From: JAJUFS01 sp964599565
Lineage (GTDB): Bacteria; Pseudomonadota; Gammaproteobacteria; Natronospirales; JAJUFS01
Reading direction: 5' to 3'
Length of the DNA stretch: 36,044 nt
NCBI GenBank assembly: GCA_964599565.1
Contig: CAZRFE010000019.1
Location: 1 to 36,044 of the forward strand
Below are positions 8,161-16,298 of the stretch, piece after piece. The notes below the pieces were generated by a model. That model searched no databases. It saw only the letters and a list, made by a program, of their open reading frames with translations, and was not told the DNA's origin. Made by a program: the position numbers and the translations under genes. Positions within the stretch are counted from its first letter, which is position 1, and each line of letters begins with the position of its first letter.

Positions 8161-10341
8161 CTAGTCCTTCTCGTAGCGGTAATAGCGGTAACCGGCGTAT
8201 GCATAACGCCGTGAACCGACCGCCAGGTCGTTGAAGATGAATCCATTCACCACTGCTCCCGCCTGCTTCAACCGGTCCATGGCAAGTTCGATCTCGCGCC
8301 GGTTCTGCTTTCCGCTGCGAACGACAACCAGGCTCAGGCCGGCGAGGCGTCCCAGGGTCGCCGCTTCCGAAGCCGCGAGCACGGGCGGCGCATCAAGGAT
8401 CACGAGGTCATACGCCGCCGCAAGCTCCGCCAGCAGTGTCTCGAAGCGGCGGCTGACGAGCAGTTCCGCGGGATTCGGCGGCAACGTGCCGCTCGGCATG
8501 AAGCAAAGATTTTCCTCGCCGGTCCGCTTCACTGCCGTGGCGAGTTCCGCTTCGCCGGCGATCACATCGCTCAATCCCGGGCTGCGCTCCCTGCCGAACT
8601 TGCGGTGCATGTGTCCGCGGCGCAGGTCCGCGTCGATGACCAGCACGCGCTTGCCGACCTGCGCCATGAGCACCGCAAGGTTCGCGCTCACAAACGACTT
8701 GCCGACTTCCGGCGCGGGCCCGCCGATGGCAAGCACGTTGCGTTCCGCCTCGTTAAGCAGGAACTGCAGGCTCGTGCGCAGCGAGCGCAGGCTTTCCACC
8801 GCCGGATCCATTGGATCCCCGAGCGCAATCAGGTGGCCGTCGCCGCGGTCTGCCTTCTCGCGAATCTCCGCAGCACTGCGCGGCACGATCGCGTACACGG
8901 GCAGGCCGAAGGATTGCTCGATGATCTTCGGATCGCTGATGCCGCCGACCAGCGCCTGGCGCAGCAGCACCGCGAGCACGCCGAGCATGCCGCCGAGCAC
9001 AAGACCAAGCGCAAGCACGAGCGTCTTCTTCGGCTTCACCGCGTCGCGCGGCACGTATGCCGTATCGATGATGCGTACGTTGCCGATGGTGCCGGCCTGC
9101 ACGACCTTCAGTTCCTGCGCGCGATTCAGCAGCAGCGTGTAAAGCTCGTTCGCAACGCGTACGTCGCGCATCAGTCGCAGCGCGTCCTGTTCCGCGGCGG
9201 GAAGTTCGCGAATGCTCCCTTCGATCTGCTCGCGCGCCTCCATGAGCTCCGCTTTCTGTTCATCCATCGCGAGCATCGCCGGATGCTCCGCGGTGAATCG
9301 CTGCGCACGCTCCACGCGTGAAAGTTCCAGCCCCGAAAGCTGGCGCTCGACTTCCGCAAGCTGCTCAAGCAATCCCTGCGTTTCGAGCGTGAGATCGACC
9401 GAGCCTTTCTCGACGCGGAAACGATTCAGCGCCTGCTCGGCAACGTCGACTTCCGCCTTCAGTTCCGGCATCTGCGCGTTGAGGAATTCGAGCGTCTTCG
9501 CTGCTTCCGCCGACTTGCGTTCCACGTTCTGGCGCAGGTAAATGCTCGTGATCGCATCCAGCGTCGCTGCGATCCGGGCAGCATCCTCGCCTTCCAGGGC
9601 GAGTTCGAGAATTCCCGTCTTCTTGCCGCGCTCCGCAACCTGCAGGCGCGCGCGAAGATCATCCAGCGCGATGAGCGTCGCGTTCCGTGCGATGGAAAAC
9701 TCCGTTCCCGGATGCGCAGCGAGTTCCGCAACAAACATCGACACGCCGCTGCCTTCCGCCGCTTCGCCCACGCGGCCGTTCAGCAGCAATTCATCATCGG
9801 GGCCAAGCAGCGTGAATGCGTTGTTCTCGCCCGCGATCAGCGTCAGTTCCTCGCCTTCCAGCGCGCGGTCGACATCGAGCCGGTCGATCTGCACGCGCTC
9901 GCCGCCCCATGCATAGCTGCGAAAGCCGAGCCAGGCCGGCGCGGGACCTTCGCCGCGGTAGCGTCGCGCCATTACGCCGCCGATCAGCGGAAAGTGTTTC
10001 GGCATGATCGCGATGTTCAGATCCTGCCGCTCGATTGCCTGCATCAGCACCGAGCGCGACCTGATGATCTCGATCTCCGCTTCCGTCGGCGTCTCGCCGC
10101 TCAGCATCGACGACAGCTCCTCGATTCCGCCGATGCCCGATTCCTTCTCCTCGACCTGCACCAGCGAATTCGTGCGAAACACCGGTGCGGCAGTGAACGC
10201 ATACATGGCCGCGCACAGGAATACCGCTGTCGCGATCGCGACGATTGCGTGCCACTCATCGGCGAGCAGCGCGAACAGGTCGCGAAGGTCGACGATGTCA
10301 TCGGCGGACGACGCAGCCGCGTCATGTAGTGGTTCGGTCAC
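8161..10341 (-). CDS. wzc: Wzc-like chain-length regulator and bacterial tyrosine autokinase
   Basis: A 726-residue inner-membrane protein controlling polymer length and export together with Wza. An N-terminal transmembrane segment (about 33-53) leads to a periplasmic Wzz domain with coiled-coil stretches (about 275-405). A second membrane segment (about 440-461) precedes a cytoplasmic BY-kinase domain with Walker A (APEVGKSF, about 542-549), Walker A' (VLVIDADLRR) and Walker B (LVILDAPPV). The C-terminus ends in a cluster of six tyrosines within eleven residues, the usual autophosphorylation tail. I chose the GTG at 10341, with AAGG nine bases upstream and 29 bases after the wza stop. A GTG at 10413 would overlap wza and adds an unconvincing basic stretch. 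The partner phosphatase is encoded just upstream of wza. Confidence 0.94.
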   Translation of the reverse strand: MTEPLHDAAASSADDIVDLRDLFALLADEWHAIVAIATAVFLCAAMYAFTAAPVFRTNSLVQVEEKESGIGGIEELSSMLSGETPTEAEIEIIRSRSVLMQAIERQDLNIAIMPKHFPLIGGVMARRYRGEGPAPAWLGFRSYAWGGERVQIDRLDVDRALEGEELTLIAGENNAFTLLGPDDELLLNGRVGEAAEGSGVSMFVAELAAHPGTEFSIARNATLIALDDLRARLQVAERGKKTGILELALEGEDAARIAATLDAITSIYLRQNVERKSAEAAKTLEFLNAQMPELKAEVDVAEQALNRFRVEKGSVDLTLETQGLLEQLAEVERQLSGLELSRVERAQRFTAEHPAMLAMDEQKAELMEAREQIEGSIRELPAAEQDALRLMRDVRVANELYTLLLNRAQELKVVQAGTIGNVRIIDTAYVPRDAVKPKKTLVLALGLVLGGMLGVLAVLLRQALVGGISDPKIIEQSFGLPVYAIVPRSAAEIREKADRGDGHLIALGDPMDPAVESLRSLRTSLQFLLNEAERNVLAIGGPAPEVGKSFVSANLAVLMAQVGKRVLVIDADLRRGHMHRKFGRERSPGLSDVIAGEAELATAVKRTGEENLCFMPSGTLPPNPAELLVSRRFETLLAELAAAYDLVILDAPPVLAASEAATLGRLAGLSLVVVRSGKQNRREIELAMDRLKQAGAVVNGFIFNDLAVGSRRYAYAGYRYYRYEKD

Positions 10342-10370
10342 TGTTTCGTACCTTGCAGGTCGAGCGACGG

Positions 10371-11474
10371 TTACTTTTCTTCCAGCCGGTCGATGAACGA
10401 TTGCGTCTGCCACAGCGTCTGCACCGTCGGCAGTATCTGCGTGATGATCCGGTTCCAGCGTGCAAGACCGCTGCTCGCAACGAACACGACATCCTGCGGC
10501 TGCATCGGGAACTGCGCGGCAAGCAGCATGGCATCGGGCGACCTCGCATCAAGCCAGTAGACGTTCGGCTGTTCATACGTGCCGCGGAACACGAATATGC
10601 GTTCAAGATCCGCGGCTGCCTGGTCGAACCCGCCGCTGCGCGTGATGGCTTCCGCGAGATTGAGACGGCCGCGCGACATCGCGATCGCACCCGGCTCGCG
10701 CACTTCGCCGAGCACGTGCACGGCGTAGTAGGAGTTCTCCGGCACGAACACCACGTCGCCGTCCTGCAGGAGAATGTTCTGGCTCATGTCGCCGCGTTCG
10801 AGCAGCGCCTGCACATCGAACGTGCGCGACTCGCCGGCGCGCACCACCTGAACGCGCTGCAGCGCTGCTTCCGGCGTCTGGCCGCCGGCAAGCGTGAGCG
10901 CTTCAACAAGCGTGAGCGGCATGTCGGTCAGGGGGACGACGCCCGGCGTCTTCACCTCGCCGCTGACGCTCACCTTCCGGCTGCGAAACGATGCCACGCG
11001 CACGTCGAGCTGCGGATTCCTGATGTACTGCCCGAGCCTGCGCGAAATCTCGTTGCGTATTTCCGCGAGCGTCCTGCCGCCGACATTCACTTCGCCGATG
11101 TACGGAAAGAAGATTTCGCCCTCGGCACTGACAAGATGACCCTGGATGTCCGCGGAACGAAATTCGCCGGCGGGAATGGTGAGTTCGGGATGGTCCCAGA
11201 CGGTGAACGCGAGGATGTCCTGCGGACCGACCGTATACCTGTAATCGCGCACCGCTTCTGCAAGCGCGGGATTTGCCTGCGGCGCCGGCACGTCTGCGTT
11301 CACGACGGCACGGATCACGCCGGGCGTGATGCGCAGCAGGTCGTATTCGGCCGACGCGCCGTCGTCGTCGTTGATGATCGCGTAGCGGCCGCCGTCCAGG
11401 CGCTGGCCGGGAAGCGCGCAGCCCGCGAGCAGCATCACGACGCCGATGGCGAGCATCCGTTTCCTGTTGTTCAA
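10371..11474 (-). CDS. wza: Wza-like outer-membrane polysaccharide export lipoprotein
   Basis: This exporter forms the outer-membrane channel for the polymer. The 367-residue precursor has a lipoprotein signal ending in LLAGC, with the acylated residue at Cys19. A poly-export domain (YTVGPQDILAFTVWDHPEL) follows, then two SLBB repeats, around SVSGEVKTPG and HVLGEVREPG. The start is a TTG at 11474 that overlaps the wzb stop (TTGA), with AAGGAG five bases upstream. An ATG at 11456 would remove the positively charged N-terminus needed in a signal peptide, so TTG is preferred. The order wzb-wza-wzc is the usual group for phosphorylation-controlled capsule or exopolysaccharide export. Confidence 0.94.
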   Translation of the reverse strand: MNNRKRMLAIGVVMLLAGCALPGQRLDGGRYAIINDDDGASAEYDLLRITPGVIRAVVNADVPAPQANPALAEAVRDYRYTVGPQDILAFTVWDHPELTIPAGEFRSADIQGHLVSAEGEIFFPYIGEVNVGGRTLAEIRNEISRRLGQYIRNPQLDVRVASFRSRKVSVSGEVKTPGVVPLTDMPLTLVEALTLAGGQTPEAALQRVQVVRAGESRTFDVQALLERGDMSQNILLQDGDVVFVPENSYYAVHVLGEVREPGAIAMSRGRLNLAEAITRSGGFDQAAADLERIFVFRGTYEQPNVYWLDARSPDAMLLAAQFPMQPQDVVFVASSGLARWNRIITQILPTVQTLWQTQSFIDRLEEK

Positions 11475-11899
11475 AGCTTCTCCTTCCAGGTCGCGAGTCC
11501 GCGCTCGATCAAGGCGAGCGATTCCCTGAATGCGGCTTCACCCTTCCCGTACGGGTCCGGCACATCGATATCCAGCCAGTGCCCCCAGCGAAACACGCGC
11601 CCCCGCGCCTGCGGCCATCGCGTTTCCATCCACGCCTGGTGCGCGCGTTCCATCACCAGCACGAGGTCGTGCTCTCGCAACAGCGCTTCGCTCATCTGCC
11701 GCCCGCGATGAGACGCAAGACTGTGCCCGCGCTCCTGCATCAGCATCGCCGCCTGCGCGTCCGCCGGCTCGCCGACCAGTGCGCCGATACCCGCGGAACT
11801 CACGCGGCCGGTATCGCCGAGCGCGTCCGCCAGCAGTACTTCCGCCATGGGACTGCGGCAGATGTTGCCGACACAGACGACAAGGATTCGATGGAACAT
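11471..11899 (-). CDS. wzb: Low-molecular-weight protein tyrosine phosphatase (Wzb)
   Basis: A 142-residue cytoplasmic phosphatase. The P-loop is CVGNICRS, with nucleophile Cys9 and Arg15, and the general acid is Asp115 in VPDPYG. Family members dephosphorylate the tyrosine tail of Wzc so that polymerisation and export can cycle. The ATG at 11899 starts directly before the beta-strand leading into the P-loop, as in the family. A TTG at 11941 would add 14 residues with no match. The stop overlaps the wza start by one codon position. The ribosome binding site is weak and the upstream 314 bases are rich in inverted repeats. Confidence 0.94.
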   Translation of the reverse strand: MFHRILVVCVGNICRSPMAEVLLADALGDTGRVSSAGIGALVGEPADAQAAMLMQERGHSLASHRGRQMSEALLREHDLVLVMERAHQAWMETRWPQARGRVFRWGHWLDIDVPDPYGKGEAAFRESLALIERGLATWKEKL

Positions 11900-11983
11900 G
11901 GCGCTATCCGATTGCGAACCCCGCCGTGCGCTCTCGCGCAAACAAGGATCCGGCAGAACCGATACTCATGGAGGTCCGCTCGT

Positions 11984-12017
11984 GTCATGAATCGAAATGA
12001 ACCGGGTGGTTCATGAC
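11984..12017. promoter_or_regulatory. Nested inverted repeats, operator-like, upstream of wzb
   Basis: GTCATGAA at 11984-11991 is matched by TTCATGAC at 12010-12017. Inside it, ATGAACC at 11997-12003 pairs with GGTTCAT at 12008-12014 around a 4-base loop. The right arm is shared, so two alternative pairings compete. This could be a dimeric regulator site or a switching hairpin in the wzb leader. The function is inferred. Confidence 0.45.
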
Positions 12018-12054
12018 CGTGAACGGATTTACGGCGGGCTGATTCCCCTCGCGG

Positions 12055-12087
12055 GTCTTTTATTCGCCCCCACCCGGGGTAAAAGAC
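12055..12087. promoter_or_regulatory. Long hairpin in the wzb upstream region
   Basis: GTCTTTTA at 12055-12062 pairs perfectly with TAAAAGAC at 12080-12087. Within the loop, CCCC at 12067-12070 pairs with GGGG at 12076-12079, which extends the stem across a 4-base bulge. On neither strand is it followed by a T-run, so a simple terminator is unlikely. An attenuator, a processing site or a protein-binding site is possible. Confidence 0.45.
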
Positions 12088-12213
12088 ATCTCGTCGATTC
12101 CGTTTCCGGGGCCATGAAACCCCGCCTCATCGAAGCGCGCGGAAGACTAAGAACCAGGGGAGATTCAAACTATCGGGCGAACCCGGAAATGGCATTGCAC
12201 TTCGTCGCCGTTA

Positions 12214-13245
12214 TCAGGCGTCGCTTGCGTGATGGTACGTCGTGTACCAGTCGACGAATTTCCGGAGTCCTTCATCCAGCGACGTCACCGGCGCGAAGCC
12301 GACAGCACCGGACAGCCGCTCGACGTCCGCATATGTCGCGCATACGTCACCCGGCTGCATCGGCAGGAGTTCCTTCTTCGCTTCCCTGCCCGTGTGCTTC
12401 TCGAGCAGGCGGATCATGTCCATCAATGCAACCGGCGTGTGGTTGCCGATGTTGTAGATGCGGTACGGCGCATGGCTGCTGGCGGGATCGGACGAGTCCG
12501 TCGGCAGCGCGAAGTCCGCGCCAGGCGGTTGCCGCATGATTCTTGCAACACCTTCCACCACATCGTCGATGTAAGTGAAATCGCGCTTCATGTCACCGTT
12601 ATTGTAGACCTGGATGGCTTCGCCCTTGCAGATCGCATCCGTGAACTTGAAGTACGCCATGTCCGGACGGCCCCATGGGCCGTACACCGTAAAGAAGCGC
12701 AACCCCGTGACAGGCAATCCGTAGAGATGGCTGTAGCTGTGCGCCATCAGCTCGTTGGCCTTCTTCGTCGCAGCATACAGAGACACGGGATGATCGACGT
12801 TGTCCGACTCGCTGAACGGCATCTTCGCGTTTGCGCCATACACGGATGACGACGACGCAAATACGAGATGTTCGACCTTGTGCTTGCGACAGCCTTCGAG
12901 AACGTTCAGGAAACCGACGAGATTGCTGTCCGCGTATACGTGCGGATTCGTGAGCGAATAGCGAACGCCCGCTTGAGCCGCCATATGCAGCACGACCTGG
13001 GGTCTGATTTCATCAAACAACGCGGTCATGCCTCGGCGATCCGCGACATCCAGCACGTGGAATCCGAGGCCCGCAGAATCGGAAATCTGCGCAAGCCGTG
13101 CATGCTTAATCGAAGGATCATAGTAGTCATTCAGGTTGTCGACGCCGACAACCTGAAATCCGTCGGCGAGAAGCCGCTTCGTCAGATGAAACCCGACGAA
13201 TCCTGCCATCCCGGTTACGAGCACTTTTCTTGCCTGCTCTGACAT
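12214..13245 (-). CDS. UDP-glucuronate 4-epimerase (SDR family)
   Basis: An extended short-chain dehydrogenase of 343 residues that interconverts UDP-glucuronate and UDP-galacturonate using tightly bound NAD. It has the nucleotide loop TGMAGFVG (11-18), the Asp-rich VDNLNDYYDP that follows the second strand, the FASSSSVYG strand and the catalytic Tyr157-x3-Lys161 in SLYAATKKANE, a pattern typical of glucuronate epimerases. The ATG at 13245 is used; a longer frame to 13368 overlaps the upstream gene. It is 16 bases after the polymerase gene. With ugd at the start of the cluster it gives the cell UDP-GlcA and UDP-GalA for the polymer. Another 4-epimerase specificity is possible. Confidence 0.88.
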   Translation of the reverse strand: MSEQARKVLVTGMAGFVGFHLTKRLLADGFQVVGVDNLNDYYDPSIKHARLAQISDSAGLGFHVLDVADRRGMTALFDEIRPQVVLHMAAQAGVRYSLTNPHVYADSNLVGFLNVLEGCRKHKVEHLVFASSSSVYGANAKMPFSESDNVDHPVSLYAATKKANELMAHSYSHLYGLPVTGLRFFTVYGPWGRPDMAYFKFTDAICKGEAIQVYNNGDMKRDFTYIDDVVEGVARIMRQPPGADFALPTDSSDPASSHAPYRIYNIGNHTPVALMDMIRLLEKHTGREAKKELLPMQPGDVCATYADVERLSGAVGFAPVTSLDEGLRKFVDWYTTYHHASDA

Positions 13246-13261
13246 TCCTGCTTCCCTTCCT

Positions 13262-14332
13262 TCAAATGAGGACTTCGTGCTGTACGAAATACACGAATGC
13301 ACCCGCACCGACGAACAGCGACAGATAGACCGTCCATGCATTTCGCAACTGCAAGATCCGGGTATCACATATCATCGAAGCCAGTATGATGGACATGCTC
13401 ATCCACGCGGGCAGAAGAAACCTGTTCGAAAAATTTCCGAAGCCGACCGCGAAGAACGGAAGCAGCATGACCAGATAGATACGCATGGACTCCTGGATGC
13501 GCACGTTCACGCCTTGGTTCAGAACGCGCCCCACGAAGAATGGAAGCGCGAACCAGAACATCGAGAACAATGCGAAATCCAGACGGGATCCGGATCTGTA
13601 CTCAGCGCTCGCCTGATAGTCCATCACCAGAAAATAGATCTCAGGGCTGATACTCCGGATCGTGATTTCCGACAGCCCGGTAACGTAGAAGGAGAAAGCG
13701 AATACTGCGACTAGAATCTGGGCTCTTTGAGAAAGAAGCAGTACCGGTGTGAACAGGAAATAAAGCACCGATGAGTAGTGAAAGCTGGCGGCCAGCATTC
13801 CCACCAGCAATGCCTTTGCCCAGCGCCCGCGAAACACGAGCACAAGTGCTGCAAAGACAAGCAGTGATGCAAGACCCTGCCGAATCGCATTTACGGCGGC
13901 GTTGACGAATGCCGGAGATCCAAGAAGCAGAGCCAGCGATGCGGCAAGGAATATGTGGTAGTCCCTTCTACGACCGAGGTATTCCCAGAACACTCTCGTC
14001 GCAAGCAAGCAGGTACCCAGCAGCAACCCAAACAGCAGCCCCTGGTAGCCGGCAACTCCGAGGTCGAGTATTGCGGCCGCCTGGGTTACGAAAACAAAAC
14101 CCGGTTCTATTCGCGCGTTGGCTTCCTGACCGCGATCAATGGACTGGAAGAACGCAGCATAGGCCGGCGTGTCCTTGCCGATGTCGTGATCCCGGGTCGC
14201 CACGAGCAACAGGCACAAGACGCAGATGCATGCAATCACCATATAGGCGATCCAGTAAAAGGAACGCTCGCGAAGTGCGCTTCCGCTCGCTGGCGCCAAC
14301 CTGACCTGCATGTCCGCCGCAAACCGCTTCAT
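13262..14332 (-). CDS. EpsG-family polysaccharide polymerase (Wzy role)
   Basis: A polytopic inner-membrane protein of 356 residues with about ten hydrophobic segments. Features shared with EpsG-type polymerases are the periplasmic GKDTPAYAAFF near the N-terminus, NAIRQGLASLL after a pair of membrane helices and SFHYSSVLYF. Proteins of this family stand where Wzy stands in other loci and are thought to join undecaprenyl-linked repeat units at the periplasmic face. The ATG at 14332 overlaps the stop of the upstream glycosyltransferase (ATGA), so the two are translationally coupled. Base composition is lower in GC than the flanks. The role is assigned from family resemblance and from being the only polymerase candidate in the cluster. 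Confidence 0.8.
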   Translation of the reverse strand: MKRFAADMQVRLAPASGSALRERSFYWIAYMVIACICVLCLLLVATRDHDIGKDTPAYAAFFQSIDRGQEANARIEPGFVFVTQAAAILDLGVAGYQGLLFGLLLGTCLLATRVFWEYLGRRRDYHIFLAASLALLLGSPAFVNAAVNAIRQGLASLLVFAALVLVFRGRWAKALLVGMLAASFHYSSVLYFLFTPVLLLSQRAQILVAVFAFSFYVTGLSEITIRSISPEIYFLVMDYQASAEYRSGSRLDFALFSMFWFALPFFVGRVLNQGVNVRIQESMRIYLVMLLPFFAVGFGNFSNRFLLPAWMSMSIILASMICDTRILQLRNAWTVYLSLFVGAGAFVYFVQHEVLI

Positions 14333-15138
14333 CGCACACACCGCAACCACAACAGAACGCGCCGCCTGACACGCTTGAGACGATGAACCACGCTGGCAAT
14401 GACATATTCCGCAAAGGAAAAACGACCCTCTTCGTGCAATTGCCGCAATACCTTCGCTGCTGCACAATCCATGGCCCGCAGATCACGCGAAAGTCCTCCG
14501 CTGCCGTAAGCAGGTTTATGAAGAACACCAAGGACCTGGTCCAGCTTTCCGGCCTGCCTTCCGGACAGCACAATATTCGCCCAAAGCAGGTAGTCCTCAC
14601 CGCGCCTGTGACGCTCGTCAAAACGAAATGGCAGGTCGCGCCTCAGAACAACTGAAGGCGTCGGGAACGGGTTCGTGAAAAGCATCCAGTGCCGCGGAAC
14701 AATGCGAAGATTGGCCTCGCAAATGGCAGGCCACGCACTCTTCTCCATCGGCGACACGTTCATTCGATGCGAGATGAGCATAATGGACGCGTTCCCCTCC
14801 AGGACCGCGTATTGCAACTCGAGCTTGCGCGGATGCCAGCTGTCATCGGCATCCAGAAAGGCGATGAACGGGTGTTTCGCAACATCCCACCCTGCATTCC
14901 GCGCAACCGATGGCCCCCTGTTTCGGGACAAGTGGATGATCTTGATCCATTCGGGGGAACAGGAATCTCGCAGTGAGACGAGCGCATTGACCGTGCCGTC
15001 GTCACTCCCGTCATCTACAAGAATGACTTCCGCCGGAAGTCTAGTCTGCGCTGTAATCGACCGTACAGCACGCTCGATGGTATTCGCGCAGTTGAAGCAA
15101 GGAACGACGACGCTGATCGGAATCATCATGGCAGTCAT
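14329..15138 (-). CDS. Glycosyltransferase family 2
   Basis: A GT-A fold transferase of 269 residues that adds one sugar to the lipid-linked repeat unit at the cytoplasmic face. The N-terminus shows ISVVVPCFNCANTIERAV, then VILVDDGSDDGT and the metal- and nucleotide-binding FLDADDSW. The acceptor region carries RRGEDYLLW. The ATG at 15138 overlaps the stop of the pyruvyltransferase (ATGA). In-frame ATGs further upstream would lie inside that gene. The C-terminal tail is strongly basic (RLKRVRRRVLLW) and may lie on the membrane. Donor and linkage cannot be predicted. Confidence 0.88.
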   Translation of the reverse strand: MTAMMIPISVVVPCFNCANTIERAVRSITAQTRLPAEVILVDDGSDDGTVNALVSLRDSCSPEWIKIIHLSRNRGPSVARNAGWDVAKHPFIAFLDADDSWHPRKLELQYAVLEGNASIMLISHRMNVSPMEKSAWPAICEANLRIVPRHWMLFTNPFPTPSVVLRRDLPFRFDERHRRGEDYLLWANIVLSGRQAGKLDQVLGVLHKPAYGSGGLSRDLRAMDCAAAKVLRQLHEEGRFSFAEYVIASVVHRLKRVRRRVLLWLRCVR

Positions 15139-16298
15139 GACAGCGATGTTTCGATCGGGCGTGGATTCATGCATGCAGCCCACTGCTCGAAATCTTCTGC
15201 AGCGCCAGCGGCGTATATTGACCGAGCAAGCAAAGGCAATGTCTTCCGATCGAGAAGGCGCACCAATGATGCGAAAATTGTCCCCGCCGAACAGGATTCG
15301 TGCGTTACCCGAAAATCCATGGGTAAAGAAACTTCATCTGCAAAATCCCTGCACTTCGGATGATAGTCAACCAGCGCGAACGGCACTCCTTGAACGAATG
15401 CAGCAATGGCACCATGGAGACGAACGCTCAACACCGCGTCGCATGCCTCTATCGCACCAAGTATTTTCGGTATGCTCGTGTAACGGATTACGGAAACATC
15501 CAATCCTTCCTGTTCCAGCAACCCAGCAACCGCCAACGTCAGGTTCGCGTCGCCCATTGAATGATGTTCATTCAGTACAAGCATAAGAACTCTCACACGC
15601 CTGCTTGACGACACACGCTTCAAGGCGCTTACCAGATTCCTGATCAGCACCTCCTTCGAGGGGACTGGATAGCCGACGGGTTCTTCATAGCCGCACAGTG
15701 CCACGCCGATCGTCTCCACATCTTCGTCTCTCCCGACCATCGGGGGAGACGGTCGAAGTAGCGGCAGCAATCCTGCCAGGTCTCTCCCTTTGTGCAGCAC
15801 ACCGTCGAAACCCATCTCGCGCGCGAGCCGGTATGACCTGTCATCCCGAACGGAGACGTATGAAAAATGCCCAAGCATCTCCGCAGCAAGACGCATCGAA
15901 TCCCGATCAAGGAAGGGGCCGATCGATACGCCGAGTGCACTCAGCCTGACGCCCTTCGCGAGGCTTGAATTCATCATCATCCTGCGTCTGAATGAACGAC
16001 GCGCATTGATGATGGAGCCGCCACCCAGAACAAGATCTGTTGCGCGGTTTATCGCACGCGAAAATGCAAGGTACCTCGCTGCCTTGCCTATCACGCCAAC
16101 AGAACCGTATATCCTTCCCTGGAACACCTTAGGCAAGTTCGTAGCAACGGACGATCCCGCAATGGGCGGTCCGACTAGCGATGCGCGTATGCCCATCCAG
16201 CGCGCCGCACCTTCAATGCACAGCCATCCGAACAGGTCATCTCCGAAGTTGCGCATCCCGTAGTACCCGGAAAAATACACACGCCTATTCGTCTCCAT
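15135..16298 (-). CDS. Polysaccharide pyruvyl transferase family protein
   Basis: A 387-residue CsaB/WcaK-type enzyme expected to add a pyruvate ketal from phosphoenolpyruvate to a sugar of the repeat unit. Recognisable elements are the N-terminal GYYGMRNFGDDLFG loop, LVLGGGSI, SALGVSIGPF and the late SVRLHGAIAAF motif that is diagnostic for the family. The ATG at 16298 has GGAG five bases upstream, and it overlaps the end of the flippase gene by 14 bases. Its product would add negative charge to the polymer. Some family members have other activities, so the reaction is likely but not certain. Confidence 0.87.
   Translation of the reverse strand: METNRRVYFSGYYGMRNFGDDLFGWLCIEGAARWMGIRASLVGPPIAGSSVATNLPKVFQGRIYGSVGVIGKAARYLAFSRAINRATDLVLGGGSIINARRSFRRRMMMNSSLAKGVRLSALGVSIGPFLDRDSMRLAAEMLGHFSYVSVRDDRSYRLAREMGFDGVLHKGRDLAGLLPLLRPSPPMVGRDEDVETIGVALCGYEEPVGYPVPSKEVLIRNLVSALKRVSSSRRVRVLMLVLNEHHSMGDANLTLAVAGLLEQEGLDVSVIRYTSIPKILGAIEACDAVLSVRLHGAIAAFVQGVPFALVDYHPKCRDFADEVSLPMDFRVTHESCSAGTIFASLVRLLDRKTLPLLARSIYAAGAAEDFEQWAACMNPRPIETSLS

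Larger units (their letters stand above)
11900..12213 (-). other. Structured non-coding region upstream of the wzb-wza-wzc operon
   Basis: No credible gene lies in these 314 bases between the epimerase stop and the wzb start. The stretch contains two independent sets of perfect inverted repeats (listed separately) and is the natural place for the export-operon promoter or leader. I could not identify a convincing -35/-10 pair by eye. Confidence 0.6.

Noticed and set aside
6681..8234. A 517-codon open frame on the plus strand opposite the WecA-like gene
   Set aside because: It is rich in Arg, His, Glu and Gln with no domain, as expected for the antisense frame of a GC-rich membrane protein gene. 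The minus-strand product has clear family motifs.
12055..12087. The hairpin before wzb as a plain rho-independent terminator of the sugar-synthesis operon
   Set aside because: There is no T-run after the stem on either strand and it lies about 130 bases past the epimerase stop; kept as a regulatory structure of unknown role instead.
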